A stretch of DNA of 64,000 nucleotides from Candidatus Bathyarchaeum tardum (GTDB lineage Archaea; Thermoproteota; Bathyarchaeia; Bathyarchaeales; Bathyarchaeaceae), in contig JARVGH010000001.1 in NCBI GenBank assembly GCA_029762755.1, positions 124,001 through 188,000 of the forward strand, read 5' to 3'. The notes under the pieces are model-generated. The model saw nothing but the letters and a program-made list of their open reading frames with translations, had not been told where the DNA came from and ran no database searches. Made by a program: the position numbers and the translations under genes. Shown piece after piece: positions 40,282-49,446 of this stretch (position 1 is its first letter; each line of letters opens with the position of its first letter).

Positions 40282-41085
40282 ATGAGTACAGAAATTTATT
40301 ATTTTTCAGGAACTGGTAACTCTTTACATGTTTCAAAGGAATTGCAGAATAGACTTCCAAAATCTTCTTTGTTACCAATTATTAGCCTTTTAAAAAAAGA
40401 AAAAATTAAAGTAAACGCCGAGAAAGTGGGAATAGTTTTTCCTATTCATGCATTAACTTTCCCTTGGGTTGTTAAGGATTTTTTACAAAAAATTGATCTG
40501 GAATCCGATTCTTACCTGTTTGCAATTGCAACAAGGGAATGTTTTGCAACAGTTTTTTCAAAGATAGATAAATTGTTAGCAAATCAAAATCGGTCCCTAG
40601 ATGCATACTTATCATTTGAGATGCCGACCAACTATGTTCTTATGTTTAATACTTATTCTCAAGAAAAAATTGATAATGCTGAATCTAAAATGTTGGAAAA
40701 ATTGGATTCATTTGTTCAAGTGGTAAACAATAGAGAAACATTTCGACCAAAAGACAATCCAATGTATTTTGGTTTATCTCATGTTGTTTATCCCCTACTC
40801 ACTTATTGGTTTCAAAAGAGACGTTTTCCCAAAATGGAACGGTCTTTTTATGTAGATAACAACTGTTCGGGATGTGGAATATGTGAACAAGTTTGTTTAT
40901 CCAATAAGATAAAAATTGTAGATAAGAAGCCTGTTTGGCAAGAAAACGTCAAATGTACTTATTGTTTAGCCTGCTTACACTATTGTCCTGATTGCGCAAT
41001 TCAAATAATGGGAAGAAACACTGTTAATCGAGGAAGATATCATCACCCTGATGTTTTGGCAACAGATATAATTAACCAAAAATAA
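40282..41085 (+). CDS. EFR1-type flavodoxin-ferredoxin protein
   Basis: A 267-aa electron-transfer protein. The N-terminus is flavodoxin-like with YYFSGTGNSLHVSKEL (FMN phosphate loop), and residues 199-240 hold two [4Fe-4S] motifs CSGCGICEQVC and CTYCLACLHYCPDC. This fusion is the EFR1 family, found in anaerobes, and transfers electrons between flavin and Fe-S partners. It is monocistronic. The 297-base gap before it holds a weak CCTGA/TCAGG stem and no gene. Confidence 0.85.
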   Translation: MSTEIYYFSGTGNSLHVSKELQNRLPKSSLLPIISLLKKEKIKVNAEKVGIVFPIHALTFPWVVKDFLQKIDLESDSYLFAIATRECFATVFSKIDKLLANQNRSLDAYLSFEMPTNYVLMFNTYSQEKIDNAESKMLEKLDSFVQVVNNRETFRPKDNPMYFGLSHVVYPLLTYWFQKRRFPKMERSFYVDNNCSGCGICEQVCLSNKIKIVDKKPVWQENVKCTYCLACLHYCPDCAIQIMGRNTVNRGRYHHPDVLATDIINQK

Positions 41086-41144
41086 GGCACTATGCAACTC
41101 CTTTTTGGTTTGGGGTTAAAATCAAAATCATAATTTAACAAAAG

Positions 41145-41279
41145 TAGGTGTGTGCTTAAACTAAAAAATGGACTAAACAACCTAAAGGAGTTGGAGACTC
41201 AGAAACAGAGCTTGATTCTACAATACTAAAACCATAAACAAAATGTGCAGCTGGTCAACCTAAGTCGCACAAAAAGTAA
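41145..41279 (+). pseudogene. Remnant of a flavodoxin-like gene
   Basis: Translation of 41145 on, with one frame change near 41160, gives KKWTKQPK, close to KKWTKEPE of the intact flavodoxin at 39418; at DNA level AAAAAA(G)TGGAC-AAA-AACCT-AA is shared. The rest drifts and is broken by stops (TAA within 41235-41240 and 41277-41279). It is a short decayed duplicate of the flavodoxin gene. Confidence 0.35.
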
Positions 41280-41311
41280 AGCCTAAAGTTACACATTTTT
41301 ACAAAACACTT

Positions 41312-41419
41312 TGGTGCCGGGGGTGGGATTCGAGCCCACGACTTCTGGGCACCTATTTTTTAGGAGATTGCTCTCCAGATCATGAGTCTGGCGCCATAGC
41401 CAGGCTAGGCTACCCCGGC
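41312..41419 (-). tRNA. tRNA-Met(CAU) with an insertion
   Basis: On the minus strand: acceptor GCCGGGG/CCCCGGC, discriminator A and encoded CCA (41312-41314). The anticodon stem CCAGA/TCTGG closes loop CTCATGA, so the anticodon is CAT. The T arm is GTGGG-CTCGAAT-CCCAC. The 35 bases between anticodon stem and T arm (normal about 5) contain GGAGA/TCTCC and CCTA/TAGG stems and a CCCAGA copy. It is not a class II tRNA, so an intron of about 30 bases in the variable region is likely. GCCGGGG fits elongator Met rather than the initiator. Confidence 0.85.
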
Positions 41420-41820
41420 GTTGTTTTCTTTTTATGTTGATGCCTAACCCTGAATTAAGGTTTTCTGGGGGTTTGCTGTTTTCTAACTGCCTTTGTTGTT
41501 TTTTAATGTTTTTAGTCTAAGTGAACAATGAAACGTTTGGGTTAACTCTAAAATTTTGTTTTCGATTCAGAATTGGAACCTTAATAGTAATTGTATTTTA
41601 CAGTTACTTTTTACTAATAAAAAGAATATTATTTTCTTTTATTTTTTCATTGTTTTAATTTGTTAATTAAATGATAAATTGATATGAATACTACTTATCT
41701 CAACTCAATAGGACTTGTATTGTCGCTTAATGCTAATTGATAAAGAATTATTTTGATTATTATTTTGTCTTCTCAAAGGATATATACAATTTTTGGTATA
41801 CTGGAGCTTGGTTAACGCAA

Positions 41821-42135
41821 ATGAGACGCTCTAAATTGGAAATTCATATCGCAATTCTTCGGGCTTTGGCCTATCATGGCCGTTTAAAGCCAACTCACAT
41901 TACCTATAAAGCAAATGTAAACTGCAGCGCCTTAAAAGAATGCCTAGACTTTTTGATCGAACGCAATTTAATCAAAGAACAATCAATAAGCAAAAGAAGC
42001 CAATCGCGAAAAGTCTACGCCATAACTGAATTAGGTTTGAATGCTCTACGAAACGTCAAAGAAATCAACAACGCCCTACACGTCTTCGATGAACTAAATG
42101 TATCCTCGATAGAATTGCCTGCCCAAATGGGCTGA
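41821..42135 (+). CDS. Archaeal winged-helix protein (HTH_45-like)
   Basis: A 104-aa single winged helix: RRSKLEIHIAILRALAYHGRLKPTHITYKANVNCSALKECLDFLIERNLI, then wing RKVYAITELGLNALRNV. The same domain type as at 4623. ATG 41821 is chosen; the frame is open to TTG 41737. It stands alone downstream of tRNA-Met in a 400-base AT-rich gap in which I see no other feature. Confidence 0.75.
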   Translation: MRRSKLEIHIAILRALAYHGRLKPTHITYKANVNCSALKECLDFLIERNLIKEQSISKRSQSRKVYAITELGLNALRNVKEINNALHVFDELNVSSIELPAQMG

Positions 42136-42329
42136 ATTTTTTTGTTCTTTTAAATTCTTTTACCACCATTATTTTGGTGAGCGCTAAAGATAATTCTATT
42201 TATAAAAATGTAAATTGATCGTGACTTTTTATCTAGTAAAATTTTTGGCATCATCGCGTTGGGTGCTTTTTGGTTAACATTGCATTATTTTTTCGGCTAG
42301 ATGAAGTCTGTTTATTTGAAAAGATTGAT

Positions 42330-42518
42330 TCATTCTGTTTTTTCCTTCCAATCTTCTACAATGAGTTTGTTATCTCCGATGGAGAAGCTGATTTTAACGG
42401 GAACAGCAGAATTTGTTTGAAATGGGAACATGCTGTCTTCAGCTAAATCTACAGGGATGTAGATTAGATATTTTCCATCTTTTCGCTTGAAGAGTCGTCC
42501 TTTTGCTTTGTTTACCAT
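42330..42518 (-). CDS. Small archaeal conserved-looking protein
   Basis: A 62-aa protein from the second ATG (42518), NKAKGRLFKRKDGKYLIYIPVDLAEDSMFP then VPVKISFSIGDNKLIVEDW. The pattern of two beta strands around a short helix and the phrase IYIPVDLAEDSMFPF resembles AbrB/SpoVT-like swapped hairpins. That is a guess by look only. No neighbour tells more. Confidence 0.55.
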   Translation of the reverse strand: MVNKAKGRLFKRKDGKYLIYIPVDLAEDSMFPFQTNSAVPVKISFSIGDNKLIVEDWKEKTE

Positions 42519-42714
42519 TTTTGGTACCGACTGAGAAGAATGCAAGGAGCTTGCGCTGATATTTAAGCTTTTTAGTTACTATTGGGTTAATTAAACACTA
42601 TTTTTACCATAAAACAAATTATTTAATTCACATATACAAATGAATTTTATTTGTTCAATTACAATATTTAATGTTGTATGGTTCTTCTGTGTTCAAAATT
42701 GCCTTTATGTTACT

Positions 42715-43302
42715 TCAATCTTTTGAGCCAACGTGTTTTTTGAAAACTTTTTCCCAGTCAATTTTTATCATGGCAAAAATTACTATGGCGAGAAGTACAA
42801 CGGTGATTGCTGTTCCAAGAAACCCTGACTCGCCCAAGATTACTGTGATTAATTCCAAAGACTGTTGACCACTGTATGCGATAATGAATGTCATCAAGGT
42901 TTTTCCAATTATAGCTGGTATGAAGGCTTTTAAAAATGAGTAACGCATTACGCCTAGAGGAATAAACAGCAGATCGTCAGGCAACGGAGTTAATGCAAAT
43001 AAAAATATTGTAACTGGTCCATACTTGTCAAAGATTTTTACCATGAAATCCATTTTTTTGCGTCTTTCTTCACTTATTTTAGATGTGCCGTAGTAACCTA
43101 AAGCGTATCCTGAAAATTCTCCAAGAGCTGCTCCTAGTCCTCCGCTGATTGCTATAAGGACTGGGTCTAAAACGCTTCCTAAGCCAAAGATTACGAGAGT
43201 GTATGGTATTGGAAAGATAACCGAAACCGAGCCAACGAAGCTTATAATGAAAATGCCCAGATACCCAAATTGTGTGAATTGTTGTAACCACGCTTCGAGC
43301 AA
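42715..43302 (-). CDS. VTT/DedA-family membrane protein
   Basis: A 195-aa membrane protein of the SNARE-associated/VTT (DedA, TMEM41-like) family: FIISFVGSVSVIFPIPYTLVIFGLGS, then the re-entrant GGLGAALGEFSGYALGYYG, FDKYGPVTIFLFALTPLPDDLLFIPLGVMRYS and KTLMTFIIAYSG. In known members this core moves phospholipids across the bilayer. The D-D pair of PLPDDLL fits the usual conserved position. It is monocistronic. Confidence 0.82.
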   Translation of the reverse strand: MLEAWLQQFTQFGYLGIFIISFVGSVSVIFPIPYTLVIFGLGSVLDPVLIAISGGLGAALGEFSGYALGYYGTSKISEERRKKMDFMVKIFDKYGPVTIFLFALTPLPDDLLFIPLGVMRYSFLKAFIPAIIGKTLMTFIIAYSGQQSLELITVILGESGFLGTAITVVLLAIVIFAMIKIDWEKVFKKHVGSKD

Positions 43303-43395
43303 TCAGTTTCTCTCCAACAATGACGGATGTAATCTTTCAGGTTGCAAACTATCACTTTAACTTTTTCCGTAAAAAATCAGTCTTGGATTATTTGT

Positions 43396-44343
43396 CTAAA
43401 TGGGGATTGAAGTTTGGAAAACAAAAGCTATCCCTGCTGTGGCTAGCATTACAACACTCCACGTTTTGTTCACGTTGTGCCCTAGTTTGTTCATGGTGAA
43501 CAGCATAAGAGTTGCAATTATCATAAAAGGTGCGGTATACAAAATTTCAGCCAATGAAACAGTAAATTGGGATGTTAATCCCACGGTTCCAAAAACAAGA
43601 GTGAGAGTCAGCATATTGTCACCGATTACGTTGCCGATTGTTATCTCTTCTTCACCAGCAAGGGCTGCAGCCACGGAGACTGCGACTTCTGGGACAACAC
43701 ATCCAAGGGCTAGTACTGTGAGTCCAACATAGAATTGGTCTAATCCAAAGATTGTAGATATCGTGATGGCGCTGTTTACCAATATGAATGTGCTGATTAC
43801 CAGAGCCGTTGCTCCGAGAAGTATGTCTGTGCCTATGTTTTTCTTGTTGGGCTTGTGTTCTGAGCAATTTTCTTCAACAGTGCATGTTCCGTTTTTGATT
43901 GAGTGGTAAATGAATATGGGATAAAATGTGATAAAAATTGCACCCATCCACCATGTTACCTGTTGCATTACTGCTAGTAAGGTGACCAGCATAACGCTAA
44001 GACCGAGCATGAACATGCATTCTTTGTTGATGGATGCGTTCTTTATTTGAAGTCCTCCACCGACTAGGCCGCAGATTCCGATGATAAGGGGAATGTTGTA
44101 AATGTTTGAGCCAATTATGTTTCCCAAGGCCATGTGGGATGAGCCTAAGCCAACTGCGAAAACTGAACTAAGCAGTTCGGGCAGGGCGGTTACAAAGGCA
44201 ACAAAAACGGTTCCAACAACTACTCTACTGATGTTTAAGCAAGAAGACAGTCCTGAAGCACCTCTGACTATTCGCTTGGAGCCCCAATAAAGTATAATCA
44301 GGCTCGCTGCCAGTGCGGCGATGCTTAAGACTAAAGTTATCAC
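43396..44343 (-). CDS. CaCA-family cation/Ca2+ antiporter with altered motifs
   Basis: A 315-aa, ten-helix antiporter related to YrbG/NCX. Both alpha-repeats are present: VGTVFVAFVTALPELLSSV with GNIIGSNIYNI, and VGLTVLALGCVVPEVAVSV with GNVIGDNMLTL. The usual GTSLPE is VTALPE in the first and GCVVPE in the second; the second GNxxGSN has Asp in place of Ser. The key Glu are kept. Altered ligand residues suggest a different ion preference. Confidence 0.82.
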   Translation of the reverse strand: MITLVLSIAALAASLIILYWGSKRIVRGASGLSSCLNISRVVVGTVFVAFVTALPELLSSVFAVGLGSSHMALGNIIGSNIYNIPLIIGICGLVGGGLQIKNASINKECMFMLGLSVMLVTLLAVMQQVTWWMGAIFITFYPIFIYHSIKNGTCTVEENCSEHKPNKKNIGTDILLGATALVISTFILVNSAITISTIFGLDQFYVGLTVLALGCVVPEVAVSVAAALAGEEEITIGNVIGDNMLTLTLVFGTVGLTSQFTVSLAEILYTAPFMIIATLMLFTMNKLGHNVNKTWSVVMLATAGIAFVFQTSIPI

Positions 44344-44697
44344 GATATTTCACCGTAATTCCAATAGCAACTTAAATGCGATAATATAAATTTTGCCTAA
44401 ATAGTCTACATTGACGCGTTAACTTTCAATGGCATTTTTTACAATAACCGTGGCAAATTAACATAAAAATGTCAAAAAATAACTCAATAAAATATTCCCT
44501 CTCAACTTGATTCACAAAACAACAAAAAAATTGTGGCTGTAACCAAACAAAACCAAAACTATAATGATCAACAAATCTTAGAACAAAATTTACCAATGCA
44601 AGAGTGAACTTTTGAATCTAAAAGTGTGTAGTGCAGAACAATTTCAAAAAATAGGTCGTTTCGATATTCTCCTTCTGTTAACCTCCATATATACTGC

Positions 44698-44715
44698 ACA
44701 AACGTGTGGACCTTT
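44698..44715. repeat. 18-bp shared motif, copy 1
   Basis: ACAAACGTGTGGACCTTT matches the copy at 49156 with one mismatch, with TATAC and TATA-like stretches on either side in both. It is in the 390-base gap downstream of the beta-helix gene (44344-44733). I see no gene in this gap. Confidence 0.45.
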
Positions 44716-44733
44716 GAGCTTCGTATATATTTT

Positions 44734-46419
44734 TCAATTTTGTTGTTTTACGCTATTATCTATTTTTTTTCTATATATAATAATTACAAGTACAGTAATT
44801 ACAAATGTTGCAGTTCCGATTATCAATAACATTATGTATGACTCAAATTCTGGGATTGTTACTAATTCGATTTCAACAGGGTCTGTTAAGGGGAAGTGGT
44901 CAATGTTTACTTCGTTAATAACAAATGGTGTGTTCCATATGCTTGAATTATCTAATTCTGTTGCATTCGGATATCTTGTAGAATGGTCGCTCCAATAATT
45001 TCCTTCATATCCGTTATCCCAATTATTACTTTCAGATTCTCCCGACCCCCAAAACCAAGGGTTAGAAATTGAAAGACCTTCTGTTCTATTATTGATGAAG
45101 TTGTTATGATAAAAAATGTTGTTGGTGGCTCCTGACAAGTAAACTGCAGGTGCAAGGTTTGCCGTAAATGTATTGTTCACTACTAAATTTTCTTGACAAT
45201 TAACTAATCTAATTCCTGCAGAACCGTTATCTGTGAAGTTATTTCCAGATATGATATTATTGTTGGATCGGCTGACATCAATTGCAGGGGTATTTCCGGT
45301 AAAATTGTTGCACCGTATTGATACATTGTTTGAGCCCTCATAACCAGTGTGTTGATAGTTGTATCCAGATAGTGTGATTCCAAAAGCATTGTTAACTAAC
45401 ATGTTTTCGAAAATTTGAATGTTGTATGAACTTGCAAGCCGAATCCCTGAATGTATGCTGCCATTTATTGTGTTGAACGAAACTGTGATGTTTTGAGAGT
45501 TTCTTATTTCAATTGTGTTGCCGTTGAGTTCGAACGTATTATTTTTTATCGCCGAACCAGTTGTTGAATAACAAAGGATTCCAACACCATTGTTCGAGAT
45601 TTCTAAGTTTTGAACAGATATTCCTGAACAGTTTATTAACGCTACAAAACCCGCATCAAACGGAACTGATATGTTATGTTTATTCACCCAATAATAGATG
45701 GGTTTGCCGTTGACAATGTTTGAGTCGTCAGCGTCATGAACAACATCTTCAAAGTCTTTGAAGGCAACTAAGAAATTTTCTGTATTTCCATATATTTGGT
45801 TGTCACGAAATATGTTGCCTGTAGAGTATTCAACACTAATTCCAATTTTGTTGTCAGTTACTACGTTGCCAGAAATGTAACAATTACTTGTTAAATAAAG
45901 GTAAACACCAAATTCGTTGTATCCTTTCACTGTGTTGTTTATCAGTTTATCGTTAGTTGAACCTTGAAGCCAAATGCCAATTTGGAAACTTTGGTCACTG
46001 GGACCGATTATTGTGTTTTCAACAATTATGTTGTTTGAAGTTCCATCGAACATATAAAGTCCAATACAAAAACCTATAATGTTCAAATTCTGCAGAGTTA
46101 CATTTGATCGCCCAGAAAGGTCAATGCCTGAAGAAAACGAGGCATTATTTTGAATGCTGAAACCCTTTCCATCAAGGATAATGTTGTCTCTTTGAACTGT
46201 AATTCCTGCGAAAATTCCAAGAGTAAAATTGGAAACATTAATGTCATCTGTTAAATAGTAATAGTCGCCATCATGTTCAATCTTATCTGTTCCTGTGATT
46301 GAACCATCTGATTTGATTATAATTGACTGTTCTGATTCAACAGAATTTACACTTGGCAGAACAGAAAACAGACATGAGTTAAGAAGTAACAAAACTAGAA
46401 TACCAAATATTTTCTGCAT
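44734..46419 (-). CDS. Beta-helix surface protein with PEF-type anchor
   Basis: A 561-aa exported protein. Signal peptide (MQKIFGILVLLLLNSCLFSV), then many right-handed parallel beta-helix turns of NosD/PbH1 type with the running pattern NNTI, NITV, GIRL, NIISGNNF, NVSI. Near the C-terminus is VTIPEFESYIMLLIIGTATFVITVLVIIIYRKK in order: PEF, a membrane helix and basic tail, the PEF-CTERM-like signal of archaeal surface proteins. It may bind a carbohydrate or metal. Asn-rich N-glycosylation sites are frequent. Confidence 0.82.
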   Translation of the reverse strand: MQKIFGILVLLLLNSCLFSVLPSVNSVESEQSIIIKSDGSITGTDKIEHDGDYYYLTDDINVSNFTLGIFAGITVQRDNIILDGKGFSIQNNASFSSGIDLSGRSNVTLQNLNIIGFCIGLYMFDGTSNNIIVENTIIGPSDQSFQIGIWLQGSTNDKLINNTVKGYNEFGVYLYLTSNCYISGNVVTDNKIGISVEYSTGNIFRDNQIYGNTENFLVAFKDFEDVVHDADDSNIVNGKPIYYWVNKHNISVPFDAGFVALINCSGISVQNLEISNNGVGILCYSTTGSAIKNNTFELNGNTIEIRNSQNITVSFNTINGSIHSGIRLASSYNIQIFENMLVNNAFGITLSGYNYQHTGYEGSNNVSIRCNNFTGNTPAIDVSRSNNNIISGNNFTDNGSAGIRLVNCQENLVVNNTFTANLAPAVYLSGATNNIFYHNNFINNRTEGLSISNPWFWGSGESESNNWDNGYEGNYWSDHSTRYPNATELDNSSIWNTPFVINEVNIDHFPLTDPVEIELVTIPEFESYIMLLIIGTATFVITVLVIIIYRKKIDNSVKQQN

Positions 46420-46657
46420 TGTAATACCGAATTACATCTAATACCTGAAAAAGTAAAAGGATTTTTGTCAAACTTTCTTGACCATCAGATGTTTTGTTTG
46501 GTCAACATTTTTTGACTTGATTTTTGTATGTTTGTTGAACGCTGGCTTTAAATCAATCTTGTAACTGTTTTTGCGTATTGTGCTGGTTGAATAACATAAA
46601 TATCTTACAGTTTTTTATTATGGGTCGTTAATGTTGTGAAGTTTGAGGGTGTACGGT

Positions 46658-48097
46658 TTGCCTGTGAAACGACAAAAATGGCGTGAAGATTTTGGTGAAT
46701 GGTTCCGTGATGTTCTGATTAATGCGGGAATAATGGATTATCGCTATCCTGTTAAGGGTTCAGGAGTTTGGATGCCTTACGGGTTTAAGATACGAAAAAA
46801 CACTCTCCAAATCCTGCGCGACCTGCTAGATAACACTGGGCATGACGAAACCTTGTTTCCTTTACTTATTCCTGAGACTTCTTTGGCTCAAGAAGCCGAT
46901 CACATAAAAAGTTTTGAAGGGGAATGCTTCTGGGTCACTCATGGGGGGTACGAGCCACTTAAGGTCCGGTTCGCGTTACGACCTACCAGTGAAACTGTTA
47001 TTGCTCCTATGCTCAAGCTTTGGATACGTTCCCATGTAGATTTGCCCATGAAACTTTACCAAGTTGTGAACGTTTTCCGATACGAAACCAAAGCAACCCG
47101 TCCAATAATCAGAATGCGGGAAGTTGCTACCTTCAAAGAAGCCCATACCTGCCACGCTGACGGCGAAGAAGCCGAACAACAAGTCCGGCAAGCTATCGAA
47201 TTGTACAAACAATTTTTTGATTCTGTGGGAGTTCCTTACGTGCTTTCTAAACGCCCTGACTGGGACAAGTTTGCAGGTGCCCTTTACACTTTAGCGTTTG
47301 ATTTGTTATGTCCCGATGGTAGAGTTTTGCAAATTGGAACTGTGCACAATCTTGGACAAAACTTTGGCAAAGCTTTCGACATAAAATATGAAACCAAAGA
47401 CGGAGATCAACAATACATCTGGACCACCAGTTACGGCATTTCTGGACGAGGAATCGCTGCAATTTTCATCGCCCATGGAGACGATAATGGTATTGTTTTG
47501 CCTCCTGAAATTGCTCCCGTGCAGGTGGTTGTGGTTCCGGTTCCTTACAAAGGACAGGAAACAGAAGTCAAGCAAGCCTGTGCCCAAGTTGCTGAAATTT
47601 TGAAAAATGCAGGTTACCGCGTGGAGTTAGACAACAGAAACGAGTTGACTCCTGGAAACAAGTTCTATTACTGGGAACTTCGTGGAGTGCCTATTCGCAT
47701 CGAAATTGGTCCACGGGATTTGGCTAATGGTGTTGTTACGGTTGTTAGGCGAGACACCTTGAAGAAACAGCAACTAAAAATGGATGAAGTTGTTTCTGGT
47801 GTCCACTTTTTGGCAGAAACAGTCACAGCAGACTTGAAAACAAGCGCTGCGGCTTTGATGAAACAGCACATTTATCGTGTAAGTCGACTTACTGAAGCCA
47901 AAAGTTTATTGAAACGCAAAACCGGCATAGTTGAAGTTCCATGGTGTGGCAAAGAGGAATGCGGTCATAAGCTAGAAGAAGAAGTTGACGCTCGGCTGCT
48001 GGGAATCCCTGAAGATATCAATGAAAAGATTGATGGTAAATGTGTCATTTGTGACGAATCCGCTGAAAACGTTGTGCGGGTTGCTTCGGCTTATTAG
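46658..48097 (+). CDS. proS: Prolyl-tRNA synthetase (archaeal/eukaryotic type)
   Basis: A 479-aa class II synthetase. It has the family pattern GVWMPYGFKIRKNTLQILRDLLD, motif 2 VNVFRYETKATRPIIRMREVATFKEAHT, motif 3 region YGISGRGIAAIFIAHGDDNG, an anticodon domain VVVVPVPYKG and a C-terminal zinc-like domain with CGKEECGHKLEEEVDARLLG and CVICDESAEN. The eukaryotic/archaeal form lacks the bacterial editing insert. TTG 46658 has GAGGGTG upstream; the frame is open to TTG 46643. It activates proline and loads tRNA-Pro. Confidence 0.95.
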   Translation: MPVKRQKWREDFGEWFRDVLINAGIMDYRYPVKGSGVWMPYGFKIRKNTLQILRDLLDNTGHDETLFPLLIPETSLAQEADHIKSFEGECFWVTHGGYEPLKVRFALRPTSETVIAPMLKLWIRSHVDLPMKLYQVVNVFRYETKATRPIIRMREVATFKEAHTCHADGEEAEQQVRQAIELYKQFFDSVGVPYVLSKRPDWDKFAGALYTLAFDLLCPDGRVLQIGTVHNLGQNFGKAFDIKYETKDGDQQYIWTTSYGISGRGIAAIFIAHGDDNGIVLPPEIAPVQVVVVPVPYKGQETEVKQACAQVAEILKNAGYRVELDNRNELTPGNKFYYWELRGVPIRIEIGPRDLANGVVTVVRRDTLKKQQLKMDEVVSGVHFLAETVTADLKTSAAALMKQHIYRVSRLTEAKSLLKRKTGIVEVPWCGKEECGHKLEEEVDARLLGIPEDINEKIDGKCVICDESAENVVRVASAY

Positions 48098-48189
48098 TTA
48101 CCAAAGCTGTTTAATCTGGGTTGACCGTAAATCTAAGAAACCATTAGCCGTTACTGTTAACTTGAACAATTAAGTGTGGAATATAAACC

Positions 48190-48780
48190 GTGCTTACAAA
48201 ACTAAAAAAACAAGTCCAAACCGCCTTGACTTCAACTGCGAATACGTTTCACAGTTTAGGTTTAACTCCTAATCACGTTAGCATCTTGGGAATCAGTTTT
48301 TCTATACTCGCTGGCGTGGTTTATTCTCAATGGCATGTTAATCGAACATTTTTGATACTTGCCCCTGTTCTAATGCTAGTCTCTGGATTATTTGATGCCG
48401 TGGACGGAGTAATCGCTCGAGTCCACGGAAAAGCAACAACCTTTGGTGCATTTTTTGATTCTATGCTTGACCGATATGCTGACGCTATTGTTCTGTGCGG
48501 AATTATCGTTGGGGGCTTGACCAATATTGCTTGGGGTCTTGCTGCTTTGGTGGGTTCCATGATGGTTAGCTATGCTCGGGCACGTTCAGAAGCAGCTGAA
48601 GTAAAAATGGAGTCTGTAGGCTTAGCAGAACGTGCAGAACGTATAGTTTTAGTTGGGTTAGCAAGCTTTGTTAGCTATTTCTGGATTGATGCATTAAACT
48701 GGAGTATCCTAATCCTTGCTGTATTAACAAACTTTACAGTTTTACAGCGGGTGAACTATTTCCGCAAAGCGGCAAAATAA
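48190..48780 (+). CDS. CDP-alcohol phosphatidyltransferase (archaetidylinositol phosphate synthase-like)
   Basis: A 196-aa membrane enzyme with six helices. The signature DAVDGVIARVHGKATTFGAFFDSMLDRYAD agrees with D-x2-DG-x2-AR-x8-G-x3-D-x3-D when split over two stretches. This class joins CDP-archaeol with an alcohol; the archaeal AIPS group makes archaetidylinositol phosphate from inositol phosphate. Which alcohol is used cannot be told from sequence alone. GTG 48190 starts 93 bases after proS. Confidence 0.82.
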   Translation: MLTKLKKQVQTALTSTANTFHSLGLTPNHVSILGISFSILAGVVYSQWHVNRTFLILAPVLMLVSGLFDAVDGVIARVHGKATTFGAFFDSMLDRYADAIVLCGIIVGGLTNIAWGLAALVGSMMVSYARARSEAAEVKMESVGLAERAERIVLVGLASFVSYFWIDALNWSILILAVLTNFTVLQRVNYFRKAAK

Positions 48781-48804
48781 AAATTAAAAGAAGAAAGAAA
48801 TTGT

Positions 48805-49104
48805 TTATCTGCGTCTGGGTCTTTTTGGAGGACCTGATCGGCGTTCGTCTTTGTTGCGTACTTTGACTACTCCACGGTGTACTGCACATGAGATGCAATA
48901 GAATTTTGTTTCTTGGCTGCTGGCAATGTATGTGCCTTGTTGTTTAAGTTCCTTGTAGAGTAGAGAGTCAACTAACGAAACTCTTCGGGAAACACGTTTT
49001 GCTTTGTCACGTGGCACTTGCTGTCCACACCCTTGACATTGAACAAGTGATCCTTTTCCTTTGCTTCCTTTTGCTCTGCCTCTGGATTTTCGTTTTACTG
49101 GCAT
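48805..49104 (-). CDS. rps26e: Ribosomal protein eS26
   Basis: A 99-aa basic small-subunit protein. A zinc site (VQCQGCGQQVPRDKAKRV, then FYCISCAVHRGVVKVR) and basic ends (RRSGPPKRPRRR) are typical of eS26. ATG 49104 follows GAGG; the frame runs back to 49182. eS26 is absent in Euryarchaeota and so argues for a TACK/Asgard archaeon. It converges with the CDP-alcohol gene. The copy-2 motif at 49156 lies in its promoter. Confidence 0.92.
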   Translation of the reverse strand: MPVKRKSRGRAKGSKGKGSLVQCQGCGQQVPRDKAKRVSRRVSLVDSLLYKELKQQGTYIASSQETKFYCISCAVHRGVVKVRNKDERRSGPPKRPRRR

Positions 49105-49155
49105 CCTCTTTTCCTCATACTCTAAATTCTTTTTGAGATTATTAAGTATACATTG

Positions 49156-49173
49156 ACAAATGTGTGGACCTTT
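49156..49173. repeat. 18-bp shared motif, copy 2
   Basis: ACAAATGTGTGGACCTTT, one mismatch to 44698. On the minus strand it lies about 52-70 bases before the eS26 ATG, flanked by TATA-like elements (GTATAATAAAGG before it and ATGTATACTTAA after it), so a promoter role is plausible. Confidence 0.45.
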
Positions 49174-49446
49174 ATTATACATACTTTTTTGTCTAATATA
49201 CCTAATTTATTGGATTCTAGTAATTCGGATAGGGGTTAATAAAACTGTTGTTTAGGCATGTTTGGATTGTCAGATTATTACTGCAATGCTGAATAATTTA
49301 TCACAAACCCAAAACCTATTCTCGTCTAATTACTATTTTAATGAACTGTGAATTGTTTAACGATGCCATAAAGAAACCAAATGTATTTTATTGCTTACGA
49401 AAAATTGAAAAATAAGGAAAACCATTTTTAAGCGAGGGGAGAACAT

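Noticed and set aside
44612-44998. Plus-strand 128-codon frame
   Set aside because: Most of it is antisense to the beta-helix protein, whose frame is clearly real.
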